Part shown: one piece after another, positions 17,751 through 26,504 of the stretch
Layout: each line of letters starts with the position of its first letter
How positions within the stretch are numbered: position 1 is the stretch's first letter
Notes under the pieces: generated by a model
The model's database searches: none
What the model saw: the letters and a program-made list of their open reading frames with translations, nothing else
Told to the model about the DNA's origin: nothing
NCBI RefSeq assembly: GCF_012396235.1
Contig: NZ_JAAXPA010000005.1
Span: 62,001 to 126,000, forward strand
Direction of reading: 5' to 3'
From: Rhodococcus opacus
Lineage (GTDB): Bacteria > Actinomycetota > Actinomycetes > Mycobacteriales > Mycobacteriaceae
Length of the DNA: 64,000 bases
Made by a program: the position numbers and the translations under genes

Positions 17751-18857
17751 GTGTTGTCTCAACCCACTATTCATCGCACGCGGCTGTTCTCACCGCTGAC
17801 CCTGCGCGGTGTGACCTTCCGAAATCGCCTCTGGGTGGCGCCGATGTGTCAATTCTCCGCCGACGACGGCGTACCCGACGACTGGCATCTGGTGCACCTC
17901 GGCTCGTTCGCCAAGGGGAAGGCCGGCCTGGTGCTGACCGAGGCGACCGGGGTCAGCCCGGAAGGGCGGATCAGCCCCAAGTGCACCGGGCTGTGGAACG
18001 ACACGCAGCTCGAGGCGTTCGCCCGCATCAACCGGTTCGTCACGGAGCACGGATCGATCCCCGGTATCCAACTCGCGCACGCCGGCCGCAAGGCCTCCGC
18101 GCAGGTTCCCTGGGAGGGCGACGGCACCGTCCCGATCAGCGAGGGCGGCTGGGAGACGGTCGGTCCCTCGGCGACCGCCTGGGGAGACCAGGCGGTGCCA
18201 CGCGAGATGACCGTCGCCGACATCGCGAAGGTGGTCGCCGACTTCGCCGAAGCCGCCACCCGTGCGCTGGCCGCAGGATTCCGGGTCGTCGAGATCCACG
18301 CCGCACACGGATACCTGCTCCACCAGTTCCTGTCGCCGATCACCAACCAGCGCACCGACGACTACGGCGGAGACCCCCACCGCCGCGCCCGGCTGCTGCG
18401 GGAGATCATCGCCGCGGTTCGCGCGGTCTGGCCGGAGGAGTTGCCGCTGTTGCTGCGGATCTCCGCCACCGACTGGGCTGAGGACGGCTGGGACGTCGAC
18501 GGCAGCGTCGCACTGATCCGCTCGCTCGAGGGTTCCGGGATCGACCTCGTCGACGTCTCCAGCGGTGGCCTGACCCCGGAGCAGAAGATCACCGTGGGAC
18601 CGGGATACCAGGTGCCGTTCGCTCGCCGGATTCGCAACGACACATCCCTGCCGGTCGCGGCCGTCGGGCTGATCACCGACTCCTCTCAGGCCGAGCAAGT
18701 CCTCGTCGACGGAGCCGCGGACGCTGTTTTCGTCGGACGGAACCTGCTGCGCGAGCCGATGTGGCCGCTCAAGGCGGCAAAGGAACTCGGCGTCGAGGAC
18801 ACGCTCGACTGGCCGACCCCGTACCGGTCGGCCCGCTACCGCGGCAACATCCCCTGA
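17751..18857 (+). CDS. Old Yellow Enzyme family flavoprotein, YqjM-type
   Basis: NAD(P)H:flavin (FMN) enoate reductase of 368 residues. It has the YqjM-class pattern: Cys in APMCQFSADDG near the N-terminus, QLAHAGRKAS, the His-His substrate pair in EIHAAHGYLLHQF, QRTDDYGG, and VGRNLLREP at the end. Start is GTG (17751) or TTG (17754), preceded by TAGGAG. It would reduce an activated C=C such as a cyclic enone. The second family member (35069) is of the classical type, so the pathway carries two different ene-reductases. 2,4-dienoyl-CoA reductase-like roles are less likely because the protein lacks the C-terminal domains. Confidence 0.9.
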   Translation: MLSQPTIHRTRLFSPLTLRGVTFRNRLWVAPMCQFSADDGVPDDWHLVHLGSFAKGKAGLVLTEATGVSPEGRISPKCTGLWNDTQLEAFARINRFVTEHGSIPGIQLAHAGRKASAQVPWEGDGTVPISEGGWETVGPSATAWGDQAVPREMTVADIAKVVADFAEAATRALAAGFRVVEIHAAHGYLLHQFLSPITNQRTDDYGGDPHRRARLLREIIAAVRAVWPEELPLLLRISATDWAEDGWDVDGSVALIRSLEGSGIDLVDVSSGGLTPEQKITVGPGYQVPFARRIRNDTSLPVAAVGLITDSSQAEQVLVDGAADAVFVGRNLLREPMWPLKAAKELGVEDTLDWPTPYRSARYRGNIP

Positions 18858-18914
18858 TCTCCCGGTGGGCGCCGATCGTTGACATGGATGGGTGCCCACC
18901 CGGTACCGTAAGAA

Positions 18915-18936
18915 AACAATCGTTCGTATGTGGTAA
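18915..18936. promoter_or_regulatory. Candidate regulon operator, site F (aldehyde dehydrogenase)
   Basis: AACAATCG-TTCGTA-TGTGGTAA: good left half and partial core, poor right half; 109 bp before the aldehyde dehydrogenase and directly before a TetR-like remnant. Confidence 0.45.
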
Positions 18937-18937
18937 G

Positions 18938-19033
18938 CGCGCCGGGTCCCGAGGACTTCCGCGCGCGCCGGGCGGCACCCGCGGCCGCATCATCGCCGCC
19001 AGCGTTCGTGTGTTCGCCGAGCAGCTCTACCTG
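18938..19033 (+). pseudogene. Remnant of a TetR-family N-terminus
   Basis: Translating 18974-19030 gives GTRGRIIAASVRVFAEQLY, which matches the first helix of TetR proteins almost residue for residue. The preceding bases in another frame give a typical basic leader, implying a frameshift near 18970. The recognition helix and all of the ligand domain are missing, because the aldehyde dehydrogenase RBS and start follow at once. Read as a TetR gene deleted when the dehydrogenase was joined to its promoter. Confidence 0.5.
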
Positions 19034-19044
19034 AAGGAGAAAAG

Positions 19045-20508
19045 ATGTCCGAGACCAGCCCGAGCCGTCATCAACTGCTGATCGACGGTAAGTGGGTGGA
19101 TCCGGTCGAAGGCGGCACTGTCGACGTCTTCAACCCGTCGACCGGAGAAAAGCTCGCCGAGATCGCCGCAGGCGGCCCGCGCGATGTCGAACTGGCGGTG
19201 CAGGCTGCCCGCCGCGCATTCGACGACGGCTCGTGGCGGCGGATGCCGGCCGAGTCCCGCGCCCGGATCCTGCACCGCTTCGCGGACCTCATCGAGGCCA
19301 ACGCGGACGAGATCGCCCTCATCGACACCCAGGACTGCGGAAAGCCCTACGCGTTCATCCGCGACATCGACCTGCCGAACATGGCCGACCTGCTGCGCTA
19401 CATGGCCGGGTGGACCACCAAGCTCGAGGGACGCACCATCCCGCTGTCGCGGCAGAACCCCGGAGACTTCTTCTCCTACACCCGGCGGCAGCCGGTCGGC
19501 GTGGTCGCCCAGATCATCCCCTGGAACGGCGCCGCGCTCGCCGCGGTCTGGAAGCTGGCCCCGGCGCTGGCCGCCGGATGCACCGTGGTGCTCAAACCCG
19601 CCGAACTCGCCTCCCTGGCCCCGCTGCGCCTGGCGGAGTTGGCCGTCGAAGCCGGTGTGCCCGACGGAGTGGTCAACGTGATCACCGGAACGGGCGCAGA
19701 CGCCGGAGCTCCGCTGGCCGGTCACCCGCAGGTCGACAAGGTCGCGTTCACCGGCTCGGTCGAGACCGGCAAGAGGATCGTCGTCGCGGCGGCATCGAAC
19801 CTGAGCAAGCTGACCCTCGAACTCGGCGGCAAATCCCCCAATGTCATCTACGACGACGCCGATCTCGACATCGCCGTCGACGGAGTGCTCGGTGCCGTCC
19901 TCTATGCCCAGGGTGAGGCCTGCACGGCCGGGTCGCGGCTGTATGTGCAGCGCAACGTCTACGACGAGGTCCAGGCCCGTATCGCCGCCAAGGTGCCGGA
20001 GATCAAGATCGGCCCCAGCGCCGAGCGCGGCGTCCTGGTCGGCCCGATGATCTCCGACCAGCACCGCTCCAAGGTCAAGACCTTCGTCGAGGGCGCGCTC
20101 AGTGACGGAGCGGAGATCATCGCCGGTGGTGCCCAGACCCGCGAGCCCGGTTACTACCTCGAGCCGACCGTGCTCGGCGGGGTCGACGACGACATGACCA
20201 TCGCCCGGGAGGAGATCTTCGGTCCGGTTGTTTCGCTGATGCCGTTCGACGACGAAGCCGAGGTGTTGCGCCGCGCGAACGACACCACCTACGGTCTGGC
20301 GGCCGGTGTGTGGACGAGCAACGTCGGTCGCGCCCACCGCTTCGCCGAGGCGGTCAACGCCGGCGCGGTATGGGTCAACTGCTACAACGTCTTCGACGCC
20401 GCGCTGCCGTTCGGCGGCTTCAAGCAGTCCGGCTGGGGTAAGGAGATGGGCGGCGAAGCCCTCGACGGTTACCTGCAGAGCAAGGCGGTTACCGTCTCGC
20501 TCGCCTGA
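19045..20508 (+). CDS. Aldehyde dehydrogenase
   Basis: NAD(P)-dependent oxidation of an aldehyde to its acid; 487 residues. Catalytic Cys at about 293 in EACTAGSR and general base Glu at about 259 in LELGGKSPN are present, with the cofactor-loop FTGSVETGK and IIPWN segments. RBS AAGGAGAAAAG just before the ATG. It is single-gene with a strong terminator after it. In the pathway it would produce the acid that the CoA ligase at 3170 activates, following an alcohol dehydrogenase step. Specificity is unknown. Confidence 0.92.
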   Translation: MSETSPSRHQLLIDGKWVDPVEGGTVDVFNPSTGEKLAEIAAGGPRDVELAVQAARRAFDDGSWRRMPAESRARILHRFADLIEANADEIALIDTQDCGKPYAFIRDIDLPNMADLLRYMAGWTTKLEGRTIPLSRQNPGDFFSYTRRQPVGVVAQIIPWNGAALAAVWKLAPALAAGCTVVLKPAELASLAPLRLAELAVEAGVPDGVVNVITGTGADAGAPLAGHPQVDKVAFTGSVETGKRIVVAAASNLSKLTLELGGKSPNVIYDDADLDIAVDGVLGAVLYAQGEACTAGSRLYVQRNVYDEVQARIAAKVPEIKIGPSAERGVLVGPMISDQHRSKVKTFVEGALSDGAEIIAGGAQTREPGYYLEPTVLGGVDDDMTIAREEIFGPVVSLMPFDDEAEVLRRANDTTYGLAAGVWTSNVGRAHRFAEAVNAGAVWVNCYNVFDAALPFGGFKQSGWGKEMGGEALDGYLQSKAVTVSLA

Positions 20509-20531
20509 CCACTGTTCGTCGACCCTCCCCT

Positions 20532-20564
20532 AAACGCCCGGCTGGTGCACCAGCCGGGCGTTTT
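20532..20564 (+). terminator. Perfect palindromic terminator
   Basis: 20532-20563 is one uninterrupted palindrome (16 bp per arm) centred on TGCA and ending in TTTT, 24 bp after the aldehyde dehydrogenase stop. Confidence 0.9.
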
Positions 20565-20674
20565 GCGCGTTCCGTGGGCGAATTCCGGTGGGTCATCTCA
20601 CCACTCGATCGCGTTGGGCGCGTCCGGTCCTGAATCCTCGTTGTGACCGTTGACACGACAGGTGATGCAGCACT

Positions 20675-20696
20675 AACATACGTACGTTCGTTTTTC
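20675..20696. promoter_or_regulatory. Candidate regulon operator, site G (MFS transporter)
   Basis: AACATACG-TACGTT-CGTTTTTC, with 13 of 16 arm positions matching the reference form; about 150 bp upstream of the MFS start. Confidence 0.7.
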
Positions 20697-20847
20697 TGGT
20701 GCGGTTCCGTTCCGAGCTACCGCACCTTCCGTTCCGGGTGCGATTCACGGTCGAATTCACTACGCGCCGTGTGCACTCCGGTCCGTCGCGCTCGTCCCGA
20801 CTGCGCCTCCTGCCTTGCGGGCGGCGCCCCAGACACAGGAGCACGTC

Positions 20848-22131
20848 ATGACAACCTCGACGCTCACCGGCGCGCGTGTGACATCCACGCGCGCGCCCCT
20901 CTACAGCTGGTGGGTCCTGCTGGTCAGCCTGCTGTGCTTCATGTGTTGCTTCATCGGTCTGAACACCGTGGCCGTGTTCGGCACGGTCATCCAGGACGAC
21001 TGGGGGATCAACGCCACCCAGCTGTCCTCGCTCACCACCGCATCGATGCTCACGTTCTGCGTGGTTCCGGTCTTCGCCGGCAAGTGGGCCGCCCGTATCG
21101 GGGTGAAGAAGATCATCGTCATCGGCCTGCTCTGCAATGTCGTTTCGGGGCTGTTGATCCCGGTCGTCGGTGAGTCCTACACCGGCATGCTCGTGCTGCG
21201 TCTGCTCCTGGGCTGCTGCGGCGGCGTGATGAATGCCTCGCTGGCCACCCATGCATCCTTGTGGTTCCCCAAGAACCGGCGCGGTTTCGCGACCGGCCTC
21301 CTGATGGGCTTCCTCGGCGTCGGCTTCTCGATCACCTCGTTCGCCGGACCGCTGCTGACCGACAGCGGCATGTCGTGGGAGGTCGCCTCGATGTGGCTGA
21401 CCGTGGTCCCGAGCATCGCCTGCGGTGCGTTGTTCGTGCTCACCGTCAAGGACTTCCACAAGTCCCACCCCGGTGTGCCCTCGATGGACGCCCTCGTTGC
21501 CGAACCCGTCGGACTCCGGCGCCCGCACTCGACCCGTTTCGACGCGCTCCCCAAACCGGGATCACTCGCCGAGGCGCTGCGCAGCTCCCGAGTGTGGTGG
21601 TCCTCGCTGTACGGTGCAGGCACTGCGATCACCCTTTACGGGCTTTCCTACGCCCTGCCCTTGTTCCTCGAACAAGACCGCAGCATGACGCTGCTCGAAG
21701 CCTCGGCGATCATCGGCGTCACCTTCATGTTCAAACTCGTCGCGGCTCCCATCGGCGGGCTGATGTCGGACCGGCTCTTCCGCGGCGAGCGATTCCAGAC
21801 GAACATGATCGGTGCCGGTCTGGCCGGCATCATGGTGGTCGCCCTGCCCGGGATTCCCGCGAGCACTCTCGGGATCTACCTGTGCATGATGTTCCTGGCA
21901 GCCTCGTTGTACGGTGGCACATACTGGGCGTGGGCGGCGGAACTGTCTCAGCCGCAGGCGAACTACCAGACGAGCGGACTCATCGTCACCGTCAGCAACG
22001 TCGGAGCAGTCCTCGCCGCGCCGATGCTCGGATTGATCATCGACGCCACCGGCAGCGCCACCTACGCCATGGTCACCATCGGAGTCCTCGGCCTGCTGAG
22101 CGTGGAGTGCGCCCGCCGCTCACGATTGTGA
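20848..22131 (+). CDS. MFS transporter
   Basis: Twelve-helix secondary transporter of 427 residues, with the loop 2-3 motif shortened to GKWAARIGVKK and the second-half counterpart GGLMSDRLFRG. ATG at 20848 follows ACAGGAG. The overall look (organic-acid or aromatic-acid type) fits uptake of a carboxylated substrate or export. It is controlled by site G and closed by the hairpin at 22348. It is one of three transport systems in the regulon, beside the symporter and the ABC importer. Confidence 0.88.
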   Translation: MTTSTLTGARVTSTRAPLYSWWVLLVSLLCFMCCFIGLNTVAVFGTVIQDDWGINATQLSSLTTASMLTFCVVPVFAGKWAARIGVKKIIVIGLLCNVVSGLLIPVVGESYTGMLVLRLLLGCCGGVMNASLATHASLWFPKNRRGFATGLLMGFLGVGFSITSFAGPLLTDSGMSWEVASMWLTVVPSIACGALFVLTVKDFHKSHPGVPSMDALVAEPVGLRRPHSTRFDALPKPGSLAEALRSSRVWWSSLYGAGTAITLYGLSYALPLFLEQDRSMTLLEASAIIGVTFMFKLVAAPIGGLMSDRLFRGERFQTNMIGAGLAGIMVVALPGIPASTLGIYLCMMFLAASLYGGTYWAWAAELSQPQANYQTSGLIVTVSNVGAVLAAPMLGLIIDATGSATYAMVTIGVLGLLSVECARRSRL

Positions 22132-22347
22132 GCCGCACTCCTTCCACCCCCTGATCGCCGACCCACTTGGCCCGCTATCCCAGCCTCTGCGCCCTCGCGG
22201 GTCGGCCTCCACACGCTCTCCGGTTCCGGGCGGTTCACACACTATCGGCGCGCGAGCCCGGATCCGGAGAGCTTCAGCTGTGCACACCCCGCGCAGTACT
22301 GCATCGTCCGCAGCGCGTCACAACCGTGACGCCGAGTGGACGGACGT

Positions 22348-22384
22348 CGAACGGCTCGGACCGGGAACCGGTCCGAGCCGTTCG
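22348..22384. terminator. 17-bp hairpin between convergent units
   Basis: 22348-22364 and 22368-22384 pair perfectly around a GAA loop. It can end both the MFS transcript and the long operon arriving on the minus strand. Confidence 0.85.
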
Positions 22385-22400
22385 GCTACGAGGGCACATC

Positions 22401-22682
22401 TCAGCGGATGGTCCAGCCGCCGTCCGCGACGTAGACCGCGCCGTGCACGAAGCTCGCCTCGTCGCTGATCAGGAACACCACCCCGTGAGCCCGTCCGCCC
22501 GCCTGGCGGATCTCGGTGACCACGGCATCGATCCCGACCGGATCGAGGTCCCACACGACGACCTCGGCGCCCTCGGAGGCGAACCGTAGAGCGCTCGCGC
22601 GGCCGATACCCGACGCGCCGCCGGTGATCACCGCCGTCCGATCGGCAAGTCGAGTTCCCGTAGCGCTAGCCGTTTCGATCAT
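22401..22682 (-). pseudogene. SDR with an in-frame internal deletion
   Basis: The 93 codons start like a normal SDR (LADRTAVITGGASGIGRASA, then EVVVWDLD and a GGRAHG segment) and jump directly to the family's C-terminus (VVFLISDEASFVHGAVYVADGGW). About 150 residues are missing, including the NAG motif and the Ser-Tyr-Lys catalytic centre. The junction near 22495 is in frame and the RBS GGGGAGGAAG is intact, so a short cofactor-site protein could still be made, but it cannot be an oxidoreductase. Last gene of the 30233-22401 operon. Confidence 0.8.
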
Positions 22683-22762
22683 TACTTCCTCCCCTGAATA
22701 TGAAATGGCGGAACAGAATTGAGCTCCTTGCTACCCTGCCCACCCGCGATGGGGTATGTGGC

Positions 22763-23275
22763 TCAGTCGCGGAACGGCTGCTTGACCCAACCCTGATCCC
22801 AGTTGGACACCTGGTGTGTGCGTCCGCGCAGTTCCTGGAAGTACCAGGTGCCGTCGCGCTTTACGAACTGATCGGTGTAGTTGATGGTCAGGATGACCGG
22901 GTCCTTCTCGGTGGCGTCCCGACTGTTCTCGATGGTGCACAGGCACAGCAGGTAGAAGTATCCAACTGCGCTCTGGCCGTCGTCGGCGAGTTCCACACGT
23001 GGGGCGATCATGTAGTGCAGAGCCCAGGTGATCTTGTCCGACAACGCCCGGAAGTGCGCCTTGATCTCCTCGTGGCCGGTCATGGACCCACCCTCGCCGT
23101 CCACGACCCACCGGCCGTCTTCGACGAAGAGACTGGCGATGCCTTGCGGGTCGTAGCCGTTGTCGCAGAAGCCGGCGTAGCGATACTTGAGCTGTTCGAT
23201 TGCGCGGACGTCCTCGAGTCGTGTCAGTCGCTCGGCGAGCTCGGTGACGCTCACATCCGCGGTAGTAGCGTTCAT
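22763..23275 (-). CDS. SnoaL/NTF2-fold protein
   Basis: 170-residue alpha+beta barrel of the SnoaL_4 type: RLEDVRAIEQLKYRYAGFCDNGYD, then LFVEDGRWVVDGEGGSMTGHEEI and a C-terminal sheet ending RGRTHQVSNWDQGW. The ATG at 23275 has AGGAGG 9 bases upstream. NTF2-fold members in catabolic clusters include isomerases, dehydratases and the limonene epoxide hydrolase; this one lacks an obvious match to any. It lies in the ABC/LLM/SDR operon, so it most likely acts on the same substrate, perhaps as hydratase or isomerase. Function open. Confidence 0.8.
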   Translation of the reverse strand: MNATTADVSVTELAERLTRLEDVRAIEQLKYRYAGFCDNGYDPQGIASLFVEDGRWVVDGEGGSMTGHEEIKAHFRALSDKITWALHYMIAPRVELADDGQSAVGYFYLLCLCTIENSRDATEKDPVILTINYTDQFVKRDGTWYFQELRGRTHQVSNWDQGWVKQPFRD

Positions 23276-23319
23276 GATAACGGGTCCTCCTGTGAGGGTT
23301 GATTTCTGGGAAATTTTGG

Positions 23320-24180
23320 TCAGGAGATCTGTGCGAGAACCTTGGAGATAGTCTCGAGGTTGCGCATGCCCTCGCCCGGGTTGTCTGCCGGGTCGACCCA
23401 CAGCACCGCCCGTTCGATCCCCAATTCTCGATAGCTCTCGAGCAGTGCGGGATCCGGTGGCGCCGAGGCCACCGCGATGCCGACCGACTCGGGGTCGCGG
23501 CCGGACTCCTCCACGACTCTGCGAAACTCGGGCACCGTCTTCGACAGACTCGGATCTTCCGCGGAGGGCACGACGTACCAAGCGTCGGCCCACTCGGCGG
23601 CATGCCGCATCGTGGTGGGACCGGCGCCGCCGAGGTAGGTGCGCGGGCCGTTCGGCTGCGCGGGCTTCGGCCAGGCCCACGAGGGGGCGAGCGACGCACG
23701 GGGGCCGTCGAAGCTCGCCACCTCCTCGGTCCACAGTGCCTGCATGACTTTGAGTTTGTCCCGCACGGTGGAGTAGCGCTGCTTCCACACGACGCCGTGC
23801 GCTTCCGCTTCCTCGACGTTCCACCCCATTCCGACACCGCAGATGACGCGTCCGCCGGATAGGTGGTCGAGGGTGGCGATCTGCTTGGCCTTCGCGATCG
23901 GATCATGTTGGGCCAGAAGGCAGATACCGGTGCCGAGCATGATCGTCTGCGTATGTGCAGCGATCATCGACATCGTGACGATCTGGTCGTAGGTGCGTAG
24001 GTAGAACTCGGGTAGTCCGGGTCCCCCGTAGGGGATCGGGTAGTCGGTTTTCCGGGATACCGGAAAATGCGTGTGCTCGGGCACGAACAGGGACTCGAAT
24101 CCGTACCCTTCCGCGGCCTGCCCGAACTCCACGGGGTCCGGACCCTGATCGGTGAAGAAATAAACTACGCCCACATCCAT
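23320..24180 (-). CDS. LLM-class (F420-dependent-type) oxidoreductase
   Basis: 286-residue TIM-barrel flavin or F420 oxidoreductase. The pattern VPEHTHFPVSR, LGTGICLLAQHDPI, KQIATLDHLSGGRVICGVGMGWN is that of the luciferase-like F420-dependent subgroup common in mycobacteria and rhodococci. Possible reactions include alcohol or ketone redox and monooxygenation. It sits between an EthD-like and an NTF2-fold gene in the ABC operon. The cofactor assignment (F420 rather than FMN) follows from subgroup resemblance only. Confidence 0.87.
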   Translation of the reverse strand: MDVGVVYFFTDQGPDPVEFGQAAEGYGFESLFVPEHTHFPVSRKTDYPIPYGGPGLPEFYLRTYDQIVTMSMIAAHTQTIMLGTGICLLAQHDPIAKAKQIATLDHLSGGRVICGVGMGWNVEEAEAHGVVWKQRYSTVRDKLKVMQALWTEEVASFDGPRASLAPSWAWPKPAQPNGPRTYLGGAGPTTMRHAAEWADAWYVVPSAEDPSLSKTVPEFRRVVEESGRDPESVGIAVASAPPDPALLESYRELGIERAVLWVDPADNPGEGMRNLETISKVLAQIS

Positions 24181-24227
24181 GACGGGATCCTTAACTCATT
24201 GTCATTCTTTGAGGTGACGCCGAGGGT

Positions 24228-24581
24228 TCAGGCGTCGTCGACCACGACGTGGTCCTCGAGGACCACTACGTAGTGCTTGCCGATGAAGTTCTCGACGTCC
24301 GCGAGGGCTGCCTGGCCGGCCTCGGACGCCCAACCGGCCTCCATCGCCTCGGCGCTCTCGTAATCGAGGACGGCGAGACCGTCGATGCCGAATCCGTTGT
24401 CGGGTTCGGTGGCACCTTCTTGCGGAACGACGTGCCGCTGCACGTAGCGGATCACACCGGGCACCTGCGCGGCGAGCGGGGCGTGCTTCTCACGCCAGTA
24501 CTCGTCGAACTGGGCGAACGACATACCCGGCTTGCGTCCGATCAGTGCGATCGTGCGGACCGGTCCACCATTGACTGTCAT
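24228..24581 (-). CDS. EthD-like dimeric alpha/beta-barrel protein
   Basis: 117 residues with the EthD layout: IALIGRKPGMSFAQFDEYWREKHAPLAAQVPG followed by strand-rich RYVQRHVVP and a C-terminal FIGKHYVVVLEDH. Start ATG at 24581; a longer frame to 24659 runs into the SDR gene. It is a paralogue of the protein at 13463 and is embedded in the ABC operon between the mycofactocin-type SDR and the LLM enzyme. Enzymatic or chaperone-like roles are both possible for the family. Confidence 0.82.
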   Translation of the reverse strand: MTVNGGPVRTIALIGRKPGMSFAQFDEYWREKHAPLAAQVPGVIRYVQRHVVPQEGATEPDNGFGIDGLAVLDYESAEAMEAGWASEAGQAALADVENFIGKHYVVVLEDHVVVDDA

Positions 24582-24627
24582 TGATTTTCCTTCTCTGTTG
24601 GGGTCGGTTGAAGGGGAGTAGGGGTTG

Positions 24628-25479
24628 TCAGCCGGGGTACTTCGCGAGCATTCCGGCATCGACGGGCAGCGCGGTGCCGGTCACATAACGCGACTCGTCG
24701 CTGGCCAGCCACAGGACGGCCTCGGAGATGTCGGCAGAGTCCACCCATGGCACCGGCAGCAGGTTGATCCGCCCGAGAACGTCGATCCCGTCGTCGAGGG
24801 TCGGGTTCTCGAGGTCGGGCCGGAAGATCTTCGCCGCCGTCGGATTGTCGATCATGTCCGTGCGGACATTGGTCGGATGCACGGTATTCACCCGGATGCT
24901 GTGCGGAGCAACCTCGTTCGCGACCGAGCCGACCAGTCCGACCAGCGCGTGCTTGGCGGCGCTGTAGTGCGCCACGTGCGGCACTCCGCGAATGCCCGCG
25001 ATGGAACTGATCGCGATGATCGACCCGCCTCGGCCGCCGGCGATGATGTGCGGCAGCGCCGCCTTCATCGTCTGCCAGACGCCTGTGAGGTTGATGTCGA
25101 TCAGGGTGTCCCATTCGGCACGGGTCAGCTCCCAGGAGGGCTTGGCTGCTCCGAGTACGCCCGCGTTGGCGACGACGATGTCGAGTCGACCGAGTTCGGC
25201 GGCGGCCTCGGCGACCGCGGCGATGATCGACTCGTCACGGACGTCGGCTTCGATCATCACCACCCTGCGGCCCCGCTCCTCCACCAGGCGTGCGGTTTCC
25301 TTCAGGTCCGCGTGGTCAGGCATTGCGTAGCTCACCTGGTCGATCGGGCGTACCGAGTCGAGCAGGATGAGATCCGCGCCTTCGTCCGCGAGGGTGAGAG
25401 CGTGCGATCGACCTTGGCCGCGGGCGGCGCCGGTCACGAAGGCCACCTTCTCGTGCAGTCGCTGACCGATGTTCGTCAT
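24628..25479 (-). CDS. Mycofactocin-coupled SDR
   Basis: 283 residues, second member of the mycofactocin-type SDR family here: VTGAARGQGRSHALTLADEG, NAGVLG, catalytic Ser in AISSIAG, YSAAKHALVG, and WLASDESRYVTGTALPVDAG. The ATG overlaps the stop of the permease gene (ATGA), so it is made together with the importer. This tight link between a transporter and an alcohol dehydrogenase suggests the imported compound is itself an alcohol or is oxidised first. The paralogue at 5848 is a separate unit. Cofactor regeneration would need the mycofactocin system, whose genes are not in this window. Confidence 0.9.
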   Translation of the reverse strand: MTNIGQRLHEKVAFVTGAARGQGRSHALTLADEGADLILLDSVRPIDQVSYAMPDHADLKETARLVEERGRRVVMIEADVRDESIIAAVAEAAAELGRLDIVVANAGVLGAAKPSWELTRAEWDTLIDINLTGVWQTMKAALPHIIAGGRGGSIIAISSIAGIRGVPHVAHYSAAKHALVGLVGSVANEVAPHSIRVNTVHPTNVRTDMIDNPTAAKIFRPDLENPTLDDGIDVLGRINLLPVPWVDSADISEAVLWLASDESRYVTGTALPVDAGMLAKYPG

Positions 25480-26501
25480 GCAGATTCCTTTCGGGGAGTC
25501 AGACGTTGGATGACGTGACGCAGGTCCAGTTGCTGTGCTCCCACCGCGACGGCGATGACCACTGCCTGGACGAGGAACTGTGTGGAAGAGGGCGCTCCGA
25601 GGGAGAGCACGAGCTGGGTCAGCTGGCTCAGAAACAGGGCCCCAACCGCCGTGCCGATGATGTTGCCGCGACCACCGGTCAGCGCGGTGCCGCCGACGAC
25701 CACAGCTGCGATGGCCGGCAGGAGGTAGCTGGTGCCGGCATTGGTGTTCGGTGTGCTCACGTACCCGGCCAGCAGGACACCGGCGCCGCTGTAACACAGT
25801 GCCGCGGCGACGTATCCGCTGATCTTGACTCGGGAGGTGCGCACACCCGCGGCGCGGGCGGTCCGCTCGTTGGACCCGACGGCGACTACCCGGCGCCCCC
25901 AGGCGGTGCGCCCTGTCGCGAATACCGTCACGATCATCAGCAACACTGCAAGCCACACCGTGTTGGAAACACCGACCGTTTTTTCCAGAGCGAAGTCGGA
26001 CACACTTTGCGGTGCGCGGGTCGGGGTTCCTCCGGAGTATGCGAGGGCGGCTCCCATCAGGACGGCGTTGACTGCCAAAGTGGCCACCAGCGGGGTCACC
26101 GAGAATGCCGAGACGACGATGCCGTTGACCAGTCCGACGACGACGGCGATGGCGGCGACGACCAGCAGAGCGGCGAGGATACTGCCGTGATCCTGGGCGT
26201 ACTGGCTGCTGACCAGCGCGGCGAGGGTCATCATGCCGGGCAGCGACAGGTCGATGCCCTTGAGCATGACCACGATGGTCTGCCCGATCGCCGCGATCGC
26301 CAGGATTCCGGCGAAGGGCAGTAGCGAGTCGATAGCGCTGCCCGAGATGCTGCCGGGGGCGATCAGCCAGCTGAACAGGAACAGTGCCACAGTGATCGCG
26401 ATGACCGAGCTGGTGCCGTTCCAGGTCGGGGTCCAACGGCGACCGCCGGTGGACTCGTTCCCGGACTTCTGGGGGAGTTGTTGTTCTTGTGTTGCGCTCA
26501 C
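25476..26501 (-). CDS. Sugar-type ABC importer permease
   Basis: 341 residues, about 8-10 transmembrane helices, of the RbsC/XylH-like family. Typical loops are IGQTIVVMLKGIDLSLPGMM and AVVVGGTALTGGRGNIIGTAVGA. It is the second permease of the system, the first being fused to the ATPase immediately upstream (3-bp gap). The pair would form a heterodimeric channel. Family members import pentoses, autoinducer-2, sugar alcohols and also steroids or polyols. Substrate unknown, but the regulon membership argues against a simple sugar. Confidence 0.9.
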   Translation of the reverse strand: MSATQEQQLPQKSGNESTGGRRWTPTWNGTSSVIAITVALFLFSWLIAPGSISGSAIDSLLPFAGILAIAAIGQTIVVMLKGIDLSLPGMMTLAALVSSQYAQDHGSILAALLVVAAIAVVVGLVNGIVVSAFSVTPLVATLAVNAVLMGAALAYSGGTPTRAPQSVSDFALEKTVGVSNTVWLAVLLMIVTVFATGRTAWGRRVVAVGSNERTARAAGVRTSRVKISGYVAAALCYSGAGVLLAGYVSTPNTNAGTSYLLPAIAAVVVGGTALTGGRGNIIGTAVGALFLSQLTQLVLSLGAPSSTQFLVQAVVIAVAVGAQQLDLRHVIQRLTPRKESA

Positions 26502-26504
26502 GGG

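Noticed and set aside
24067-24273. Short plus-strand frame opposite the LLM start
   Set aside because: No RBS or motif, and it overlaps two supported minus-strand genes.
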